DNA of 9,626 nt from Streptomyces speibonae (GTDB lineage: Bacteria > Actinomycetota > Actinomycetes > Streptomycetales > Streptomycetaceae): the NCBI GenBank assembly GCA_000715605.1, contig KL568558.1, positions 34,758 to 44,383 on the forward strand, in the 5' to 3' direction. Positions within the stretch are counted from its first letter, which is position 1; each line of letters starts with the position of its first letter. Positions 7,522-9,626 of this stretch are shown here, piece by piece. A program made the translations under genes and the position numbers. Below the pieces are notes generated by a model. It had not been told where the DNA came from, did not search any database, and saw only the letters and a program-made list of their open reading frames with translations.

Positions 7522-7527
7522 TAGGGT
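7522..7527 (+). promoter_or_regulatory. Possible -10 element for trpD
   Basis: TAGGGT fits TANNNT and would start transcription near 7534, just after the qcrB hairpin. It would give a leader of about 60 nt containing a 7-bp stem (7534-7540 with 7559-7565). No clear -35 and no Trp-rich leader peptide were found, so classical trp attenuation is not supported. Confidence 0.4.
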
Positions 7528-7594
7528 GGAGCCCCGGGGGCCCTTGCGGTCCCCGTGACCCCCGGAACTCATCCACGACCCATCAGGAGCGGCC

Positions 7595-8659
7595 ATGAGC
7601 GCTGTGACCCCCGCTGGAGGCGACACCGCGGCGGGCCGCTCCTGGCCCGCCCTGCTGAACGGACTGCTGGACGGCCGGGACCTGTCCGCCGACGACACCG
7701 CCTGGGCGATGGACCTGATCATGCGCGGCGAGGCGACCGACGCGCAGATCGCCGGCTTCGCGGTCTCCCTGCGGGCCAAGGGCGAGACGGTCGACGAGAT
7801 CACCGGCTGTGTACGGGCGCTGTACGACCACGCCAACGTCATCGAGGTGCCCGGTGCGACGGTCGACATCGTCGGCACCGGCGGCGACGGCGCGAAAACG
7901 GTGAACATCTCCACGATGTCCTCGATCGTGGTGGCCGGCACCGGCGCGAAGGTCGTCAAGCACGGCAACCGCGCCGCGTCCTCGGCCTCCGGCGCCTCCG
8001 ACGTCCTGGAGAAGCTGGGCGTCAACCTCGAACTGACCCCGCGCCGGGTCGCCGAGGTCGCCGAGGAGGCCGGCATCACCTTCTGCTTCGCGGTGAAGTT
8101 CCACCCCGCGCTGCGCCACGTCGCCGCCGCCCGCGGCCAGCTGGGCATCCGCACGGTGTTCAACTTCCTCGGCCCGCTGGCCAATCCGGCACGGGTCAAG
8201 GCGCAGGCGGTCGGGGTCGCCGACGCCCGGATGGCCCCCATCATGGCGGGCGTGTTCGCCGGACGCGGGCACTCCTCGCTGGTGTTCCGCGGCGACGACG
8301 GCCTGGACGAGCTGACCACCACCGCCACCTCCAAGGTGTGGGTGGTCCGCGACGGCACGGTCGACGAGCAGACCTTCGACCCGCGCGACGTCGGCCTCGA
8401 CCTCGTGCCGGTCGAGGCCCTGCGCGGCGCCGACGCCTCCTACAACGCCGAGGTCGCCCGCCGGCTGCTGGACGGCGAACAGGGCCCGGTGCGGGACGCG
8501 GTCCTGCTGAACTCGGCGGCCGCCCTGGTCGCCCTGGAGCCCGGCTCCGGCACCCTCACCGAGCAGATCCGCGCGGGCATGGCGAAGGCGGCCGAGGCCA
8601 TCGACTCGGGGGCCGCCAAGCGGGTCCTGGAGCGCTGGGTGGCCGTCAGCAACACCTAG
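7595..8659 (+). CDS. trpD: Anthranilate phosphoribosyltransferase
   Basis: This 354-residue cytoplasmic enzyme joins anthranilate to phosphoribosyl pyrophosphate, the second committed step of tryptophan synthesis. ATG 7595 has AGGAG 5 nt upstream (7585-7589). An all-helical N-terminal domain (about 17-80) precedes the PRPP-binding loop [10 protein letters not shown] (90-99) and NIST (104-107). Further motifs are KHGNRAASS (122-130), [12 protein letters not shown] (169-180), [13 protein letters not shown] (186-198) and DGLDELT (235-241), where D238-E239 are the likely Mg ligands. Length and motifs fit a complete, active TrpD. It lies alone here with no other trp gene in the window, between the qcrB terminator and a long hairpin, so it is probably monocistronic. 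A paralogous role cannot be excluded, since some actinobacteria have two trpD genes. Confidence 0.95.
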   Translation: MSAVTPAGGDTAAGRSWPALLNGLLDGRDLSADDTAWAMDLIMRGEATDAQIAGFAVSLRAKGETVDEITGCVRALYDHANVIEVPGATVDIVGTGGDGAKTVNISTMSSIVVAGTGAKVVKHGNRAASSASGASDVLEKLGVNLELTPRRVAEVAEEAGITFCFAVKFHPALRHVAAARGQLGIRTVFNFLGPLANPARVKAQAVGVADARMAPIMAGVFAGRGHSSLVFRGDDGLDELTTTATSKVWVVRDGTVDEQTFDPRDVGLDLVPVEALRGADASYNAEVARRLLDGEQGPVRDAVLLNSAAALVALEPGSGTLTEQIRAGMAKAAEAIDSGAAKRVLERWVAVSNT

Positions 8660-8684
8660 GCGCTCCCCACCGGTGGGACGGTCG

Positions 8685-8720
8685 GATGTCCCGCGATCCG
8701 GACACGGGTTGCGGGACATC
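8685..8720 (+). terminator. Hairpin after trpD
   Basis: A 10-bp perfect stem (8685-8694 with 8711-8720) continues inward through six more pairs, two of them G-T wobbles, to a GACA loop (8701-8704). This gives a 16-bp hairpin starting 26 nt after the trpD stop. It has no immediate T tract. A separate 12-bp palindrome (8666-8677) lies between it and trpD. Termination is inferred from position and stability. Confidence 0.75.
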
Positions 8721-8738
8721 GATCACCTCACGTATTTT
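8709..8738 (+). promoter_or_regulatory. Promoter of the SAM-IV leader
   Basis: TATTTT (8733-8738) fits the -10 pattern, and TTGCGG (8709-8714) is a partial -35 match 18 nt upstream. The predicted start, about 8745, falls at the first base of the riboswitch P1 stem (8746), which supports the call. The -35 overlaps the 3' arm of the trpD hairpin. Confidence 0.55.
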
Positions 8739-8745
8739 CCTGGCA

Positions 8746-8860
8746 GGTCATGAGCGACAGCCATCAGGCCCCGGCCGGCTGTCCGGCAACCCTCCGTCCG
8801 TGGCGGGGTGCCCCGGGTGAAGACCAGGCCGTGAGCAGCAAGGCCCACGGCAAGCGCGGA
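8746..8860 (+). promoter_or_regulatory. SAM-IV riboswitch aptamer
   Basis: This RNA binds S-adenosylmethionine and is expected to lower expression of the downstream gene when SAM is plentiful. P1 is GGTC (8746-8749) with GACC (8822-8825). P2 is GACAGCC (8756-8762) with GGCTGTC (8777-8783). The conserved GGCAACC core is at 8785-8791, and P3 pairs 8792-8795 with 8805-8808. The P2 loop CCCGG (8770-8774) can pair with CCGGG (8813-8817), the pseudoknot shared with SAM-I. An extra stem outside P1 (8828-8833 with 8846-8851) and a second pseudoknot, TCCGTG (8797-8802) with CGCGGA (8855-8860), mark it as SAM-IV, the actinobacterial class. The downstream gene resembles cysteine desulfurases, consistent with sulfur control. 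Confidence 0.92.
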
Positions 8861-8882
8861 CCCCTCGAAACACCAGGGGTCC
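8858..8882 (+). promoter_or_regulatory. Candidate expression-platform hairpin of the SAM-IV leader
   Basis: GGACCCCT (8858-8865) pairs perfectly with AGGGGTCC (8875-8882) around a 9-nt loop. Its first three bases are also part of the SAM-IV second pseudoknot strand (8855-8860). CCTCGA (8863-8868), within the same arm and loop, can instead pair with TCGAGG (8889-8894), which covers the ribosome binding site of the small ORF. The three pairings overlap, as expected of a switch. The regulatory role is inferred. Confidence 0.55.
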
Positions 8883-8902
8883 TGGTCGTCGAGGAGCTTT
8901 CC

Positions 8903-8923
8903 GTGAGCAAGCGAATGCGCTAG
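8903..8923 (+). CDS. Upstream leader ORF, six residues (MSKRMR)
   Basis: GTG AGC AAG CGA ATG CGC TAG encodes M-S-K-R-M-R. A strong ribosome binding site, GAGGAG at 8891-8896, lies 6 nt upstream, the ideal distance, and is better than the site before the main gene. The ORF sits between the SAM-IV aptamer and the enzyme gene. A 5-bp hairpin with a GCCG loop (8923-8936) begins at the last base of its stop codon, so a terminating ribosome would cover it. It may act as a cis-acting leader peptide that links ribosome loading to expression of the downstream gene. The peptide itself matches nothing I recognise. Translation is inferred from the ribosome binding site alone. Confidence 0.5.
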   Translation: MSKRMR

Positions 8924-8963
8924 GGCTGCCGAGCCCCGCCTCCGCACACCCTTTTCCCTCCTC

Positions 8964-8983
8964 CTCCGCGCTCGAGCGCGGAG
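8964..8983 (+). other. Perfect 20-bp palindrome in the leader
   Basis: CTCCGCG and CGCGGAG flank a central CTCGAG, making the whole 20 bases self-complementary. As RNA it gives a stem of up to 8 bp with a small loop. It follows a pyrimidine-rich stretch (8951-8967) whose CTCCTC at 8958-8963 is complementary to the small ORF's ribosome binding site. No T run follows. It may be an attenuator, a stabilising hairpin or a protein site. The remaining 65 nt to the start codon show nothing else clear. Confidence 0.5.
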
Positions 8984-9048
8984 TACCGCGCCCTGCCGTG
9001 CCGTACCCGCTCGCGCGAGGATTCCGCCTGCCCCACGGGAGTTCCGTC

Positions 9049-9604
9049 ATGTCCGTCTCCGCCGCCTCCGCCGTCGCCGCCGACCCGTCCCTGTCCTGTC
9101 CGCTGCCCGTGCTCGGCCGGGACGTCACCGTCCCGCTCGTCACCGGCGGCGAGGTCACCTACGCCGCCCTCGACTACGCTGCCAGCGCGCCCGCCCTCCA
9201 GCGCGTGTGGGACGACGTGGCCGCCTACGCCCCCTACTACGGCAGCGTCCACCGCGGCGCCGGCTACCTCTCCCAGCTCTCCACCGACCTGTTCGAGGCC
9301 GCCCGCAGGACCGTCGCGGAGTTCCTCGACTGCCGCGACGGCGACCAGGTGGTCTTCACCCGGTCCACCACCGACTCCCTGAACCTGCTCGCCGCGGCGC
9401 TCCCCGACGGCTGCGAGGTCTTCGTCTTCGAGACCGAGCACCACGCCTCCCTGCTGCCCTGGCGCGACACCCGCGTCACCTTCCTCGACGCCCCGAGCAG
9501 CCCGCGCCGGGCCGTGGAGACCCTCGAACGTGCCCTCGCCGCCCGGGACCCGCACGGCCCGGCCCTGGTCTGTGTCACCGGCGCCTCCAACGTCACCGGT
9601 GAGC
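9049..9604 (+). CDS. Class V PLP-dependent enzyme, cysteine desulfurase-like (3'-truncated)
   Basis: The first 185 residues of a fold-type I PLP enzyme of the class V aminotransferase/cysteine desulfurase group are present. ATG 9049 is preceded by GGGAG about 7 nt upstream. Family landmarks are LDYAASAPAL (about 41-50, like the usual DNAATTP start), YYGSVHRGAGYLSQLST (63-79), VVFTRSTTDSLNLLA (101-115, PLP phosphate region), EHHASLLPW (130-138, with a His near the PLP ring) and VTGASNVTGE (176-185). The catalytic Lys and C-terminal half lie beyond the contig end, so activity cannot be judged. The SAM-IV leader suggests a role in sulfur amino acid metabolism. It could be a SufS-like desulfurase, a selenocysteine lyase-like enzyme or an isopenicillin N epimerase-like relative. 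Confidence 0.88.
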
Positions 9605-9626
9605 CTGTCTCTTATACACATCTCTG
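9605..9626. other. Nextera/Tn5 mosaic-end adapter (non-genomic)
   Basis: CTGTCTCTTATACACATCT at 9605-9623 is exactly the 19-bp Tn5 mosaic-end adapter used in Nextera libraries. It ends the contig and breaks the reading frame match to the enzyme family after GASNVTGE. Read on the minus strand it encodes MCIRDR, a well-known contamination signature. The last three bases, CTG, match neither standard adapter continuation I recall. Confidence 0.97.

Noticed and set aside
7534..7594. Possible Trp attenuator leader before trpD
   Set aside because: No short ORF with Trp codons is present; only a 7-bp stem is visible.
5731..8358. 875-codon open frame on the minus strand across qcrB and trpD, plus a 442-codon one at 1215-2543
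   Set aside because: Both lie antisense to well-identified genes. Their residue make-up (Arg, Asp, Gly, Val-rich, no domains) is what high third-position GC produces in the opposite frame.
1..9604. CRISPR arrays, tRNA or rRNA genes, insertion sequences, phage genes or genomic-island boundaries
   Set aside because: No spaced direct repeats, cloverleaf structures, transposase or integrase motifs were seen, and gene content is core metabolism throughout.
8920..9621. Minus-strand ORF of 233 codons starting MCIRDR
   Set aside because: Its start is adapter sequence and the rest is antisense to the PLP enzyme.

Overview
The window is chromosomal DNA from a high-GC actinobacterium, almost certainly Streptomyces or a close relative. 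Three things point there: GC-rich third codon positions, actinobacterial respiratory subunits (CtaF, diheme QcrC, three-helix QcrA, QcrB with a long C-terminal tail), and a SAM-IV riboswitch. It looks like core genome: no insertion sequence, phage gene, tRNA, rRNA or CRISPR array was seen.

Layout. (1) 1-1204: the 3' end of ctaD and all of ctaF, overlapping and closed by a strong terminator. (2) 1260-2552: a lipoprotein L,D-transpeptidase, apparently made from a leaderless mRNA. (3) 2553-2606: a short convergent gap with part of what looks like a dispersed Streptomyces repeat. (4) 2607-3008, minus strand: a small receiver-like protein lacking two switch residues, with its own promoter. (5) 3009-3234: a divergent regulatory region with a 19-nt palindrome and a likely leaderless start for ctaE. 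(6) 3235-7509: ctaE-qcrC-qcrA-qcrB, with ATGA-type overlaps inside qcrCAB, closed by a perfect 22-bp hairpin. (7) 7522-8720: trpD, apparently monocistronic, followed by a long hairpin. (8) 8709-9048: a leader of about 300 nt with a promoter, a SAM-IV riboswitch, a competing hairpin, a six-residue upstream ORF with a strong ribosome binding site, and a perfect 20-bp palindrome. (9) 9049-9604: the 5' part of a class V PLP-dependent enzyme resembling cysteine desulfurases, cut off by the contig end. (10) 9605-9626: Nextera/Tn5 mosaic-end adapter, not genomic.

How the genes work together. QcrC, QcrA and QcrB form the cytochrome bcc complex. CtaD, CtaE and CtaF are aa3-type cytochrome c oxidase subunits; CtaC is presumably upstream, outside the window. 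In actinobacteria these form a bcc-aa3 supercomplex in which the second heme domain of QcrC replaces a soluble cytochrome c. TrpD makes tryptophan. The SAM-sensing leader ties the last gene to sulfur amino acid status.

The part most worth a second look is the riboswitch leader. Its aptamer pseudoknot strand, a downstream hairpin and the ribosome binding site of a tiny ORF could pair in mutually exclusive ways.
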